Positions 33,214 through 42,149 are shown, counted from the stretch's first letter. The stretch: 64,000 bases of DNA from Oscillospiraceae bacterium (GCA_022483045.1 JAKVOA010000002.1:124001-188000), one strand, 5' to 3'. Translations and numbers: made by a program. Notes: generated from the letters alone by a model not told the origin.

Positions 33214-34815
33214 TCAAAGCTTTTTTCTGTTAGCGCCAACAATATTTCGATACAATTTGGCACTCACCGCAAACAGCGCCGCAGCAATAACAAGCATTAA
33301 AATTTTTCCCTCCACTTTTGCGCTCAGGAAAAACACCAGTACAGCAAGCAGCAGTTCCAAAATCATATTCACAAAAATCCCCAACAGCGATGTCACGCCC
33401 TGCTTGATGACCTCGATCTCATTCTCCCATTCAAAATTCGGAAATTTCTTGCCCGCCCACATGCCGAAGGTCGTTGAAAACGCTATCGCGGCAAACAGAA
33501 CAATGAGATACATCAAAAACATCACAACATCTAACTTCAAGGCAACCGTAAAGCAAATATCACAAATTAACGCTGCCGGAACCAAAAGCAGCAGATTAAA
33601 CGCCATTTTCCCTTTGAAAATCATGCTTTCTTCAATGGGAAGGCTTTTCATAATCCAGACATTTTTTCCTTCCAGTGACCATGATACGCAGGTTGTACAA
33701 GTCATGGTAAGTATCATGGCAACGCCAAAGGGAATTGCTGCCACAAACCCCTGCGGCATCACACCAATTCCCATTGTTTCTAATGCTTTGTCTATCCCAA
33801 CAAATGCACATACAATCGAAACCGCCACTGCCATGAACATCCCCATCCCCACATTCATTAAATACGCAATCGATGAGGTAAAGCGTTTCAGTTCCTTTAT
33901 GACAATCGCATGCAAAATCGTGTGGGACTGCATTTTTCTGACCTTATAGTTTGATTTACCGCTGCTCGTCATCAGCGCCGTGTTGATCGCTTTATATTTG
34001 ATTGAAACAACCACAACGAACACGAAATACAGTCCAACAGATATCCCCAAAAACAGAAGCATCGAAAGAAAACGATTCTCATTGACCGCCTGCTCAAACA
34101 AAATCGACAGCGGATACAATTTGTGAATCTGCACTTCCATCATTTCGCCCAGATCTTCGATTCTCTGGAAAAACTCCGCGTTGCTTCCAGAACCATTCAG
34201 CACAAAGCTAAGGCTCATGGCTGCAGCAATCAAAAGTAGAATCAAAACTGCCTGCACGAACACCTTAAAACGAAATCGTGATCCCACTGCTGCAATCAGT
34301 GCACCAAGTGCAGCCGCAATCGTCATAGGCAGTAGCGGCGTAAAGCAGGCGCCAATCAACCAGATTACATAGGTAAGTACGCCGGGCTTTTCAAAAATCG
34401 CATAACCCACACACATAGGAAGCATAACACACAGGCTGAAAATCAAGTTGTTGATATACATATAGAGAAACTTTGATGTAATTACCACCTGTGTCGAAAC
34501 CGGAAATGCCATCAACATATCATAATCTCGAAATGCAAATAGAAATCCATTTGTTTTAATAAATGTAAACACAAGTACAATCACTGCGCTGATGGCCAGC
34601 GAATAGCCCGGAATCACATACGCCATCTTTAGGTATCCATAGCCATACGCAATGAGAAAGCTATATCCCACCAACATCAGCGCGACAATCGCAAGCGCAA
34701 TATACACGCCAATCGTCCGATGCCGCTTCTTTGGGTCTTTCTCGTAACGGAGCGCCTGAAGGGCAGACTGGTTCCTGTATTGTGCCAATAAAAGCACCCC
34801 TAATTTACCTGACAT
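33214..34815 (-). CDS. ABC exporter permease, large 12-helix type
   Basis: The 533-residue protein has about 12 membrane helices in two similar halves, a pattern of bacitracin/antibiotic-type exporter permeases in Firmicutes that pair with a single ATPase. The ATG at 34815 overlaps the ATPase stop by 11 bases and uses a GGCGGAGG site inside the ATPase gene, so translation is coupled. Start sequence MSGKLGVLLLAQYRNQSALQ. Substrate unknown, though antimicrobial or lipid export is likely from context. Confidence 0.85.
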   Translation of the reverse strand: MSGKLGVLLLAQYRNQSALQALRYEKDPKKRHRTIGVYIALAIVALMLVGYSFLIAYGYGYLKMAYVIPGYSLAISAVIVLVFTFIKTNGFLFAFRDYDMLMAFPVSTQVVITSKFLYMYINNLIFSLCVMLPMCVGYAIFEKPGVLTYVIWLIGACFTPLLPMTIAAALGALIAAVGSRFRFKVFVQAVLILLLIAAAMSLSFVLNGSGSNAEFFQRIEDLGEMMEVQIHKLYPLSILFEQAVNENRFLSMLLFLGISVGLYFVFVVVVSIKYKAINTALMTSSGKSNYKVRKMQSHTILHAIVIKELKRFTSSIAYLMNVGMGMFMAVAVSIVCAFVGIDKALETMGIGVMPQGFVAAIPFGVAMILTMTCTTCVSWSLEGKNVWIMKSLPIEESMIFKGKMAFNLLLLVPAALICDICFTVALKLDVVMFLMYLIVLFAAIAFSTTFGMWAGKKFPNFEWENEIEVIKQGVTSLLGIFVNMILELLLAVLVFFLSAKVEGKILMLVIAAALFAVSAKLYRNIVGANRKKL

Positions 34816-35521
34816 CCTCCGCCACCTCCATGAACACATCTTCCAGCGACTGGTCTTTGGTCAGTTCTTCCATCGTTCCGGCTGCGACAATCTTTCCCTG
34901 TTTGATGATTGCAATTTTGTTGCACAGCTTCTGCGCAACCTCCAGCACATGGGTCGAGAAGAAAATGCTGCAGCCCCCGGCGCACAACTCCCGCATCACA
35001 TTTTTTAGATCCAGTGACGCTTTCGGGTCCAGCCCCACAAACGGTTCGTCCAGCACCATCAGCTTCGGTTTATGGATCAGTGCCGAGATGATGGCCACCT
35101 TCTGCTTCATTCCATGCGAATAAGACGAAATCAAATCCCCAAGCGCTGGCGTAATTTCAAATAAATCCCCATACTTTTTAATTCGTTCTTCTCGGACGGT
35201 TCCGTCAATCCCAAAGATATCCGCCACAAAATTCAAATACTGTATCCCTGTCAAATGCTCGTATAAATCCGGATTATCCGGAATATATGCCGTTTCCCGC
35301 TTACATTCTACCGGCTCCGTCTTCATCGAATGACCATTGATGAAGATATCGCCTTCCTCAAACTCCATCACGCCCACGACTGCGCGGATCGTCGTACTCT
35401 TACCTGCACCGTTATGGCCGATAAATCCGTAGATATCACCGTCCTCGACTGTCAACGTCACGTGGTCGGCTGCGCGTTTTCCCCCTGGATATGTTTTTGA
35501 AAAATCCTTAATTTCCAGCAT
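34805..35521 (-). CDS. ABC transporter ATP-binding protein
   Basis: The 238-residue protein has Walker A GHNGAGKST near residue 37. The signature region reads YSHGMKQKVAIISALIHKPK, Walker B LMVLDEPFVGLDP and switch His FFSTHVLEVA. GAGGAG precedes the ATG. It overlaps the start of the large permease gene and provides its energy. The pair is a self-contained exporter. Confidence 0.93.
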   Translation of the reverse strand: MLEIKDFSKTYPGGKRAADHVTLTVEDGDIYGFIGHNGAGKSTTIRAVVGVMEFEEGDIFINGHSMKTEPVECKRETAYIPDNPDLYEHLTGIQYLNFVADIFGIDGTVREERIKKYGDLFEITPALGDLISSYSHGMKQKVAIISALIHKPKLMVLDEPFVGLDPKASLDLKNVMRELCAGGCSIFFSTHVLEVAQKLCNKIAIIKQGKIVAAGTMEELTKDQSLEDVFMEVAEDVR

Positions 35522-35694
35522 GGGCTTCTCCTCTACAATTTCGATCTTTCGTTCCCGACAAATCGCATACCATCAAATATTCTGTTTGAATTTTTCTAAT
35601 CCTATAATCCATATATAAACCTTTCCACGCAGCAAATTCTGCGGCTGTTTGCTGTTTTTCATTCTTTCTCATACATAGACAATTGGGAGGTCTC

Positions 35695-36147
35695 TTACAG
35701 TTTATACTGCATAAAATTACCATTATGAACAAATCCGTATGCAGTGTATAATTTAACTCCCATATCAGAAGCAGTAATTTGAATAGTCCCACATCCCTGC
35801 ATCCTTGCCTCATCGATAACTCTGTTCAAAAGTTCTTTCGCAATGCCCATTCTTCTATAATCTGGATTTGTATACATACTTGATAAAAGTCCCATTTTCC
35901 CACTTTGACATCTATAATATGGTGGTTTCTCAACAATGGACATTCCGCTTGTGCCTATTATCACGCCATCTTCTATCGCAAGCCATGACACAAATGAACC
36001 ATCTTTCATATGTTTGTCATAGTAATCCATTAGAGCAGGTCTTAAATCAAAATCTTCTTTTGCGCCCTCTTCTCTAAGATGGTTTATTCTTATATTTATA
36101 AAGGTTCCAAGTTCATTTTCTGTCAGTTTCTTGAATTCCATCTTCAT
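35695..36147 (-). CDS. GNAT-family N-acetyltransferase
   Basis: The 150-residue single-domain protein has motif A LLSSMYTNPDYRRMGIAKELLNRVIDEARMQGC near residues 82-114, with acetyl-CoA loop RRMGIA, and motif B GVKLYTAYGFVHNG. I place the start at 36147, with GAGGAAGAG before it; a GTG at 36162 is also in frame. Substrate unknown. Confidence 0.85.
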   Translation of the reverse strand: MKMEFKKLTENELGTFINIRINHLREEGAKEDFDLRPALMDYYDKHMKDGSFVSWLAIEDGVIIGTSGMSIVEKPPYYRCQSGKMGLLSSMYTNPDYRRMGIAKELLNRVIDEARMQGCGTIQITASDMGVKLYTAYGFVHNGNFMQYKL

Positions 36148-36177
36148 GATTCTCTTCCTCACAAATTCAGGTTGTGC

Positions 36178-36672
36178 CTACAGCACGCTTATTTCCTCTG
36201 CAACTTCTTGAATTGATTTTCCATCGGTAACTATTTTGATACTAGTGAGTCTTTGATAAAGCGGTAACCTTGCGATACTTCTGTCCAGCACATCCGCTGT
36301 TCGGATACCGTTTTTAACATCCTTCAAAATTCTTTCTGCAAGGGTTTCTTTTGTGGCGGTCAGTGACACAATTTTTACTTCACAATTTGCGACATCCACT
36401 CGGTTGATAATCGTGTCGATAATTTCCTGCTCGTGCATTACCCAGCAAAATATGATGTTATCATAGGCAGAACAATGAACAAAACTGTTCAGCAGGTAGC
36501 AGATATTATTCATTACCATGTCTTTCGTTTCTTCCGTTACGCAAAATGGACTGGCATCCCAGCACCAATCACCGTCAAGAAATACCGCATCGGGTAATTT
36601 TTCCTTGAGGCATTGTGCAACTGCGGTTTTCCCCACACCCATTGGGCCGCCAATCAAAAACAGCTTTTTCAT
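36178..36672 (-). CDS. P-loop kinase-like ATPase
   Basis: The 164-residue protein has an N-terminal P-loop (LFLIGGPMGVGKTAVAQCLKE near residue 4), then FLDGDWCWDASPF and a kinase-type lid, LAERILKDVKNGIRTADVLDRSIARLPLYQ. The pattern resembles small nucleotide or antibiotic kinases of the AAA_33/shikimate-kinase-like group. GGGAGAGG precedes the ATG. It is followed downstream, on the same strand, by a GNAT gene. The phosphate acceptor is unknown. Confidence 0.8.
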   Translation of the reverse strand: MKKLFLIGGPMGVGKTAVAQCLKEKLPDAVFLDGDWCWDASPFCVTEETKDMVMNNICYLLNSFVHCSAYDNIIFCWVMHEQEIIDTIINRVDVANCEVKIVSLTATKETLAERILKDVKNGIRTADVLDRSIARLPLYQRLTSIKIVTDGKSIQEVAEEISVL

Positions 36673-36722
36673 GGTCCTCTCCCCATTCCTTCCAGCTTGC
36701 TGTGCTGCTTTGATCTATGCTT

Positions 36723-37766
36723 TTATCTGCCCAGCGGCGCGTCCGGCACGGTGACGGTCAGGCGCTGACAGGGATAGTCAAAGGCCGTCAGCTCCTCAGC
36801 CGGGGCAAAACCCATGGCTTTATAAAACGCGCGGGCCTCCGCGCCCGTGGGATCGCCCTCACGATAGGTCACAACGGATAGCTCTGCTCCCACAGGCAGC
36901 TGCGCCGCCGCCGTTTCCACCAGCTTTTGCGCAAGACCGCGCCTGCGGTATTCGGGCGACACGGCAAGGAAGTACAGCTCCCGCCGCTCCCTGGAATAGA
37001 GCAGCGCGGCAGCAATTTCTTCTCCGCTGCGAAAGAGCCACGCTTCGCCGCGCTCTATGCGCTCGGCAAGCTGCTTTTCGTATTCCGCTTCATTCAAACC
37101 GGGGAAGTGCTCCCGGGTAGCAGAAACCAGTGCCATCCAAGCCGGAATGGCCTGCGCTGTTGCCCGTTCCGGGATTCGAAGTGCCTGCTGCTCCAGCGGC
37201 ATACCCATGAGCAGGCTCACGCCGCGCTTGATTTCCGACCGATTTTCAAAGTACGTCTCTCTGTCCTCATGCAAAATCGCGCTGCCGACCCCGTGGGTCA
37301 GATAGAGAGCGGCGACCTGCGGCGCAAGGGGCGGCTGCACGCCGTAATAATCGCTTTGAATCTCCACCACCTGCTTAAGATACGGCTCGATGAGCGTAAG
37401 CGTATGCTCCCGGATGGCCCAACGCACCGTGCGGTGCATTTTATCCGCATATTTTTCCCGGAAGGCAGCGGTCTCCCGCTCCATGTACTCGAAAAAATCC
37501 TGCATAACACGGCAGGGATTTCGTCTGCCGTGCTTGACAATGCGGGCAAAGTCCGCCTCATATCCGGCAAAAAAACGATCCAGCACCTGATCGAAGGCGT
37601 CGTCCTTGTTTTTGAAATAATAATAAAACAGCCCAATCTCCGCGCCAGCCTGCTTCATGATCGCGCGAACCGAGGCGCCGTCAAAGCCCTGCTCCATAAA
37701 ACAGCTTTGCGCCGCGGCAAGGATATCCTCCCGTTTGTTTCCTTCCATACCCGCTTTTCTGCCCAT
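36723..37766 (-). CDS. TetR-family regulator fused to a GNAT acetyltransferase domain
   Basis: Residues 1 to about 60 form a TetR helix-turn-helix (REDILAAAQSCFMEQGFDGASVRAIMKQAGAEIGLFYYYFKNKDDAF). Residues 60-195 are a TetR-type ligand domain. Residues about 215-330 form a GNAT domain (FLAVSPEYRRRGLAQKLVETAAAQ with the RRRGLA loop, and ARAFYKAMGFAPAEEL). I choose the ATG at 37766, because GGGGAGG lies nine bases upstream; the frame extends 6 codons further. Its promoter is bracketed by two identical 17-bp palindromes, so autorepression is likely. The last 16 codons recur at about 42189-42238 on the other strand as the relic of a second copy. Fusion of a repressor with an acetyltransferase suggests a resistance enzyme that controls itself. 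Confidence 0.87.
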   Translation of the reverse strand: MGRKAGMEGNKREDILAAAQSCFMEQGFDGASVRAIMKQAGAEIGLFYYYFKNKDDAFDQVLDRFFAGYEADFARIVKHGRRNPCRVMQDFFEYMERETAAFREKYADKMHRTVRWAIREHTLTLIEPYLKQVVEIQSDYYGVQPPLAPQVAALYLTHGVGSAILHEDRETYFENRSEIKRGVSLLMGMPLEQQALRIPERATAQAIPAWMALVSATREHFPGLNEAEYEKQLAERIERGEAWLFRSGEEIAAALLYSRERRELYFLAVSPEYRRRGLAQKLVETAAAQLPVGAELSVVTYREGDPTGAEARAFYKAMGFAPAEELTAFDYPCQRLTVTVPDAPLGR

Positions 37767-37785
37767 ATTGCGTAACCTCCCCATA

Positions 37786-37802
37786 ATTGAATAACGCTCA
37801 AT
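37786..37802. promoter_or_regulatory. TetR operator 1 (ATTGAATAACGCTCAAT)
   Basis: A 17-bp sequence with inverted ends (ATTGA/TCAAT, extended by flanking TA to 21 bp) lies between the -10 box and the ribosome site of the TetR-GNAT gene. The identical 17 bases occur at 37842-37858 and close variants at 42094-42110 and 42150-42166. It is almost certainly the operator of the fusion regulator. Confidence 0.8.
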
Positions 37803-37806
37803 TATT

Positions 37807-37834
37807 ATTATACTCATGTTTTAGACAGATGCAA
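37807..37834 (-). promoter_or_regulatory. Promoter of the TetR-GNAT gene between two operators
   Basis: On the minus strand TTGCAT (37834-37829) and a perfect TATAAT (37812-37807) are separated by 16 bases. One operator sits upstream of the -35 and one downstream of the -10, a compact autoregulated design. Confidence 0.75.
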
Positions 37835-37841
37835 TAGGATT

Positions 37842-37858
37842 ATTGAATAACGCTCAAT
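37842..37858. promoter_or_regulatory. TetR operator 2, identical to operator 1
   Basis: The sequence ATTGAATAACGCTCAAT is repeated exactly here, 56 bases from operator 1 and just upstream of the -35 box of the TetR-GNAT promoter. Confidence 0.8.
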
Positions 37859-37957
37859 TTATGGGCAAAAAAATTTAACGCCCTTTTCGGTTAAAGCATG
37901 GACACGATGGATATCATCAGGCAGCACGAAAGTCGCTGTAAAAGCCAAAGAGAAGCA

Positions 37958-38001
37958 TCAAAAGGCAAAGCCGATAGCCACTGAGCGGTTATCGGCTTTG
38001 C
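37958..38001 (-). terminator. Rho-independent terminator after the MerR-family gene
   Basis: On the minus strand GCAAAGCCGATAACC (38001-37987) pairs with GGCTATCGGCTTTGC (37979-37965), followed by CTTTTGAT. It begins right after the stop of the MerR/TipA-type gene. Confidence 0.8.
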
Positions 38002-38002
38002 G

Positions 38003-38746
38003 TCATTCTTTTGTTCTGCAATAGATTTCAATAGCGGCAGCCATAAATGCGGCAGTTCCTTCTCCGCTTTTGTCAATATTTTGGGTAAACCGTTCATCAC
38101 CAACGTACATCAGTCCAAGGCAGGACAAAATCTCTCTTGTACAATTATAAAAATTGGAGTTAATATAGCCCTGCCATTTTTTCACTAAGGCTTGTGCTTC
38201 CTTGCTGTCAGGCTGAAGATTGCGGCACTCGCCGAATTCCTGCAGAATCGCTTGGCCCTCACCGGATAAAACGTTCCACTGTGCGTCAACATAGCTGCCG
38301 GCCTTTTGCTCGCTTTCGGCATAAGCCGCAGTATCACCCCAACGTGCCTTGACCTCAGCGGCATATTTTTTCTTGGTTGCTTCCATTTCTGTCATGTCAA
38401 ATTGCTTAAAACTCATATCCTTTTCTCCTTTTAGCGTGTTGTCCACCAGGTGAATCAAAGCGTCCAGACGAGTTCGCTTCTGCAACAGCAGTTCCCGCTG
38501 TTTGGTCAAGGCGTCTCTCCTGTCGTAATGCGGATTAGACATCATGTCTTTAATATCATCCAGACTAAATTCCAGCTCTCTGAAAAACAGAATCTGCTGC
38601 AATGTCTCCAGCGTTTCATTATTATAAAGACGGTAGCCAGCCGATGTAACTTCGCTTGGCTTTAACAAACCGATTTCATCATAATAATGCAGGGTGCGTA
38701 CCGTGACACCGGTCAGCTTTGATACTTCATTGATTTTCAATCCCAA
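38003..38746 (-). CDS. MerR-family regulator with TipAS ligand domain
   Basis: The 247-residue protein begins with a MerR winged helix (INEVSKLTGVTVRTLHYYDEIGLLKPSEVTSAGYRLYNNETLETLQQILFFRELEFSLDDI), a coiled dimerisation helix to about residue 110, and then a TipAS domain (about 120-247). TipAS domains bind thiopeptides and other large drugs, and such regulators activate multidrug resistance genes. It overlaps the end of the upstream peptidase-like gene by ten bases. Targets may include the MATE efflux gene nearby; this is inference. Confidence 0.9.
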   Translation of the reverse strand: MGLKINEVSKLTGVTVRTLHYYDEIGLLKPSEVTSAGYRLYNNETLETLQQILFFRELEFSLDDIKDMMSNPHYDRRDALTKQRELLLQKRTRLDALIHLVDNTLKGEKDMSFKQFDMTEMEATKKKYAAEVKARWGDTAAYAESEQKAGSYVDAQWNVLSGEGQAILQEFGECRNLQPDSKEAQALVKKWQGYINSNFYNCTREILSCLGLMYVGDERFTQNIDKSGEGTAAFMAAAIEIYCRTKE

Positions 38747-39645
38747 AAATCCTCCGCTTCCTTCAAAATGTCCGTGGCAGGCATGATCGTTGCGTCAAAT
38801 ACGGATTTTCCGGTTTTTTTCAAATAGTGCTTGACCAAAGCATAACCGCAGGCATATCCTCCGCAATAAGGCATACCAATGGGCTTGCCTCCACGCATCG
38901 CCATAATTTCATCTCCGTAAAGGAACGACGACAGCCTGTTGAAGTCAGCCTCCATCAGATTCTCTTTGATCATAGGCTTGATCAAAGCTTTCAGTGTTTC
39001 AGCACTGGTTTCGGCCACCCATTTCCCGATTTTATCTTCCCCATACATGGCGGCGGCAAAATTCTCCGCAAGCCCCTCAGACACGATCATATCTGCAAGG
39101 GTAACGGAAGGACTCCATTTCATAAACTGCCAGCGCACATTGTGATTTGTTTCATGCGCCAATGCAACCGGCAGCATTTGCATTGATTTATCATTGGGGA
39201 TGATCGTACCGGTAATGAATCCCGGAATGCCGCCGTCACCGCAATAATCGCCTGTCATTGCAGACATTGGATTTTGAGTATCATTCAGGATAACAGTAAA
39301 AACGTAGTCCTGTTTAGGCAATGAAATGCCGTGACGTTCAAAGCCCTCAAGGGAGTCTCGAATGCTTTTTTCACAGGCGTCCCAAAACTGCTCGTCACTG
39401 ATTCTTGTAATTTCTGCATCGCGTTCAGCGGTAATTTGTGAAGGGCGATAGTCGCCGCCCATTCCGGCAGCTGCTACCACATCGTAGCCGCCTTCGGTTT
39501 CTGCTTTCAGTGGGATGCCTACACATTGCCACTTAAATTCAAATGGCTTCATGAGCTCATAACGGTAAATGTTTTCTTTTTCCTCATTTGTTGCAGCGAT
39601 CATTTTGCGATAGATCTTATCAGATCGGATTGCTCTTATATTCAT
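38737..39645 (-). CDS. Predicted Zn-dependent protease (DUF2268-like)
   Basis: The 302-residue protein contains the zincin-type motif ALAHETNHNVRWQF near residue 160, then IVSEGLAENFAAAMYGED with the third ligand Glu about 30 residues later. This matches the DUF2268 group of predicted Zn-dependent proteases. The start at 39645 has GAGGATTTTGG upstream. Its stop overlaps the MerR-family start, so the two are likely one operon. Cellular substrate is unknown. Confidence 0.78.
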   Translation of the reverse strand: MNIRAIRSDKIYRKMIAATNEEKENIYRYELMKPFEFKWQCVGIPLKAETEGGYDVVAAAGMGGDYRPSQITAERDAEITRISDEQFWDACEKSIRDSLEGFERHGISLPKQDYVFTVILNDTQNPMSAMTGDYCGDGGIPGFITGTIIPNDKSMQMLPVALAHETNHNVRWQFMKWSPSVTLADMIVSEGLAENFAAAMYGEDKIGKWVAETSAETLKALIKPMIKENLMEADFNRLSSFLYGDEIMAMRGGKPIGMPYCGGYACGYALVKHYLKKTGKSVFDATIMPATDILKEAEDFWD

Positions 39646-39765
39646 AACCAAAATCCTCGTTTCGTTTTTGTGTTGTGTTCGAACTACAATTACACCGTAC
39701 ACTATTACGGAACGTAAGAGTCAAGGCTTTTTTTTGAAAACAAATCCAAAAAAACAGAGCCTGCC

Positions 39766-40002
39766 TTATTCTGTTATCTTTCTTTTGCCGGAAAAGCTTT
39801 TGAAAACGATTTTGAATACGCAGACAGCGTTTGCCTGCTCAGCATGAAATCCTTCATCTTTTCCTGATGGATGCTTGAACATGCAGTTAAGTGCCGCGCA
39901 TTTTTCATGCGTATCTTCAATAAACAACACCTTGCCGTCTCCGATGACGCTGGAAAAATAGTAGCCGGAATTGCATGGCGTTTCCGGAAAACGATAAAAC
40001 AA
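39766..40002 (-). pseudogene. Nim/pyridoxamine 5'-phosphate oxidase-like fragment (C-terminal half)
   Basis: The minus-strand frame ends with YYFSSVIGDGKVLFIEDTHEKCAALNCMFKHPSGKDEGF and a C-terminal CVFKIVFKSFSGKR, which match the C-terminal half of NimA-type flavoproteins. The N-terminal FMN-binding half is missing, and upstream sequence reads into unrelated codons next to the MATE gene stop. It is therefore a truncated remnant. Confidence 0.7.
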
Positions 40003-40055
40003 CAGACGCTGTTTGTAAGCCTCCGTTGAAAAAAGTGTTATTGAGCGACCTGCTG

Positions 40056-41453
40056 TTAGCTTTGTTGCTCTACCTCTAATGGCCTTTCTTCCGGAAGAAC
40101 AGTCGCCCGTTCCGCTTTCAGCTGACGATGCAGAAGAATTGCCATAAATACAGTTATGCCAGCGGAAAGAACGTCCGCAATGGGCTGTGCAAAGAGAATA
40201 CCGTTAAGTCCCAGCCATTGCGGAAGAAGCAGAATCACAGGAATAAAACAAATGCCCCGTCTGCAAGCGCCCAGGAAGAAGCCTTCTTTGGCTTTTCCCA
40301 TGACAAGAAAGAGGAACGAATAGACGGTATAGAAACCAAAGAGAAGGAAGGTTGCTCCGTTGGCGCGCAGAGCCACTTTCCCGATTTCAATCATTTGCAG
40401 ATCATCTTTTGTAAAGGCAGACACAATTCCGCCTGAGAAAAGGACTGCGGCCAGGCCAAAGATCAGGCAAAAAATAGTTGACCATACAATGTATGTTTTA
40501 ATCGCTTGATTCAAACGGTCGAATTTTTTCGCTCCGTAACTGTATCTGGCAATCGGCTGGAATCCCTTCAGGAAGCCGAAAACGACAAGCGTACCCATGG
40601 ACAGGATCTTCGTCACAGGCCCCATGGCGGCCAGCGCGGAACCGCCATAGTCTTTTGCCGCGCTGTTGATCATGGAAATGGAGAGGCTGGTCAGCAGCTG
40701 GAAGATCAAAGTTGGAATTCCGATTTTCAAAATCTCAGGCATAACATCTTTCGTACAGCTGTACTCCTTGATGCTGAAGTTGAAAATGCTTCTTTTCTTG
40801 AAAATGTAAATCAGATAGACGCAGGTGGATACCATCTGCGACGCAGCGGTATCGATAGCCGCACCGGTAATCCCCATGTTCCATGTATAAATGAAAATTG
40901 GATCCAAGATCACATTCAGAATAGCACCAGCCAGCAATGCGCACATCGCTGTTTTTGCGGCGCCCTCACTGGACACGATGTTGTTCATAGTCACGTTGAA
41001 TACATTGAAGATTGAGAAAATGATATAAATGCTTGTGTAAGAAATCGCATAGGGCATCATTTCTTCCAGCGCACCCAACCTGCGAAGAATCGGCTTCAGG
41101 AAGATCACAGAGCAAAGAATTACGAATGCTCCCATGATAACGCTGCTATAAAGCGCTGTACTGGCAACCTTGTTCGCGGTCTTTTTGTCTCCGCGCCCGA
41201 GCAGCCTTGACAGATATGCCGCAGCACCGTTTCCAAACAGCAGTCCAAGACCGACGACGATTTGTCCAAGCGGATAGGCCACGGTAATGGCTCCCATCTG
41301 ATTGGTTCCAAGTCCTCCTACAAAATAGGCGTCAACCAGATTGTATAGGGCGTTGATCAGCATGCCTATCATTGTGGGAAGTCCCAAAGCCAAAAGGGCT
41401 TTCGGAATGGGGGCGCTCCCCAGCAGTTCTAGTTTCGTGTTTTTTTGATCCAT
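40056..41453 (-). CDS. MATE-family multidrug efflux transporter
   Basis: The 465-residue protein has 12 membrane helices and MATE patterns (LGLPTMIGMLINALYNLVDAYFVGGLGTNQMGAITVAYPLGQI at the start, NGAAAYLSRLLGRGDKKTA near residue 80). It exports cationic drugs by Na+ or H+ antiport. GAGGAG precedes the ATG. A PadR-family gene runs divergently 64 bases away, the usual arrangement for a PadR repressor and its pump. Confidence 0.92.
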   Translation of the reverse strand: MDQKNTKLELLGSAPIPKALLALGLPTMIGMLINALYNLVDAYFVGGLGTNQMGAITVAYPLGQIVVGLGLLFGNGAAAYLSRLLGRGDKKTANKVASTALYSSVIMGAFVILCSVIFLKPILRRLGALEEMMPYAISYTSIYIIFSIFNVFNVTMNNIVSSEGAAKTAMCALLAGAILNVILDPIFIYTWNMGITGAAIDTAASQMVSTCVYLIYIFKKRSIFNFSIKEYSCTKDVMPEILKIGIPTLIFQLLTSLSISMINSAAKDYGGSALAAMGPVTKILSMGTLVVFGFLKGFQPIARYSYGAKKFDRLNQAIKTYIVWSTIFCLIFGLAAVLFSGGIVSAFTKDDLQMIEIGKVALRANGATFLLFGFYTVYSFLFLVMGKAKEGFFLGACRRGICFIPVILLLPQWLGLNGILFAQPIADVLSAGITVFMAILLHRQLKAERATVLPEERPLEVEQQS

Positions 41454-41517
41454 TTTGTTCTCCTCTCATGCTTTGCAAGATAAATTATAGTAGTTGTCAA
41501 GTGGGAAAGGAGAAAAT

Positions 41518-42044
41518 ATGGCCACCATAGATTTAATCGTGCAGGGAATGCTAAAGGATCAGGATTTAAGCGCGTATGACATTCAAAAGCTGGTAGAATA
41601 TCGAAACATTTCAAAACGGGTGAAGGTAAGTACACCTGCAATCTATAAGAAGGTGCTTCAGCTTGAAGAAAAAGGATTGATCGAAGGAACTGCCGTCAAG
41701 GAAGGTAAGATGCCGGAGAAGGCTGTCTATTCTCTCACCGAGGCGGGAAAAAAGAATTTGAGGTACTTATGCTGGAAATCGCGGAAAAGCCGATTTATAT
41801 TTTCCTGGACTTCAATGCGGTCATCGTCAATCTGGATAAACTGACGCCGGAATTGAGAACTCGCTGTCTTGATTGCATCGAGCATGGCGTGAAGGAACTG
41901 AAATCCTATCTGGAAGACAACATCGCTCTGAAAGAGGACGCTTCTGACATCCCGGAAACAGGCTTGGCTGTTTTGCAGCAGCAGTATATTTTAGTGCAGG
42001 CCATTGAAACGTGGCTTATCTCGCTGCAGCCGAATGACGAATAA
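41518..42044 (+). CDS. PadR-family regulator, coding split by a -1 shift at A AAA AAG
   Basis: The first 80 residues form the PadR winged helix (ATIDLIVQGMLKDQDLSAYDIQKLVEYRN, STPAIYKKVLQLEEKGLIEG, YSLTEAGKK). In the zero frame the gene reads on into nonsense and stops at 41844. In the -1 frame, from GEFEV-type codons at about 41756, it continues with LMLEIAEKPIYIFLDFNAVIVNLDKL to a C-terminal helix domain and stop at 42044, giving about 175 residues. The switch lies at GGA AAA AAG (41746-41754), which contains the heptamer AAAAAAG known from dnaX frameshifting. Either one A was lost from a run of seven or the shift is programmed. GGAG lies before the ATG at 41518. Confidence 0.7.
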
Positions 42045-42047
42045 AAA

Positions 42048-42086
42048 GGCCTGTCAGCATCCGGGCCTGGCACTGACAGTTTTTTG
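42048..42086 (+). terminator. Rho-independent terminator after the PadR gene
   Basis: CTGTCAG (42051-42057) pairs with CTGACAG (42073-42079), with further pairing inside the loop, followed by TTTTTTG. It closes the PadR transcript and insulates the TetR-type promoter that follows. Confidence 0.75.
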
Positions 42087-42093
42087 CCTATAA

Positions 42094-42110
42094 ATTGAGC
42101 AATATTCAAT
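42094..42110. promoter_or_regulatory. TetR-type operator, diverged copy A
   Basis: ATTGAGCAATATTCAAT is a 17-bp palindrome matching the TetR-GNAT operator read on the other strand (ATTGAGCGTTATTCAAT) except at two central bases. It lies upstream of a TTGCTT/TATAAT promoter exactly as operator 2 does at 37.8 kb. Confidence 0.75.
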
Positions 42111-42117
42111 AATTCTG

Positions 42118-42145
42118 TTGCTTTTATAAAAAATCTAAGTATAAT
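42118..42145 (+). promoter_or_regulatory. Orphan TetR-type promoter
   Basis: TTGCTT (42118-42123) and TATAAT (42140-42145) are 16 bases apart, the same spacing as in the TetR-GNAT promoter. It points toward the plus-strand gene series that starts at 42435. The regulator gene that should follow has been deleted. Confidence 0.65.
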
Positions 42146-42149
42146 AGTA

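Noticed and set aside
35508..35813. 101-codon minus-strand frame upstream of an ABC ATPase gene
   Set aside because: It overlaps the GNAT gene and the ATPase start, has no recognisable domain and lacks a ribosome site.
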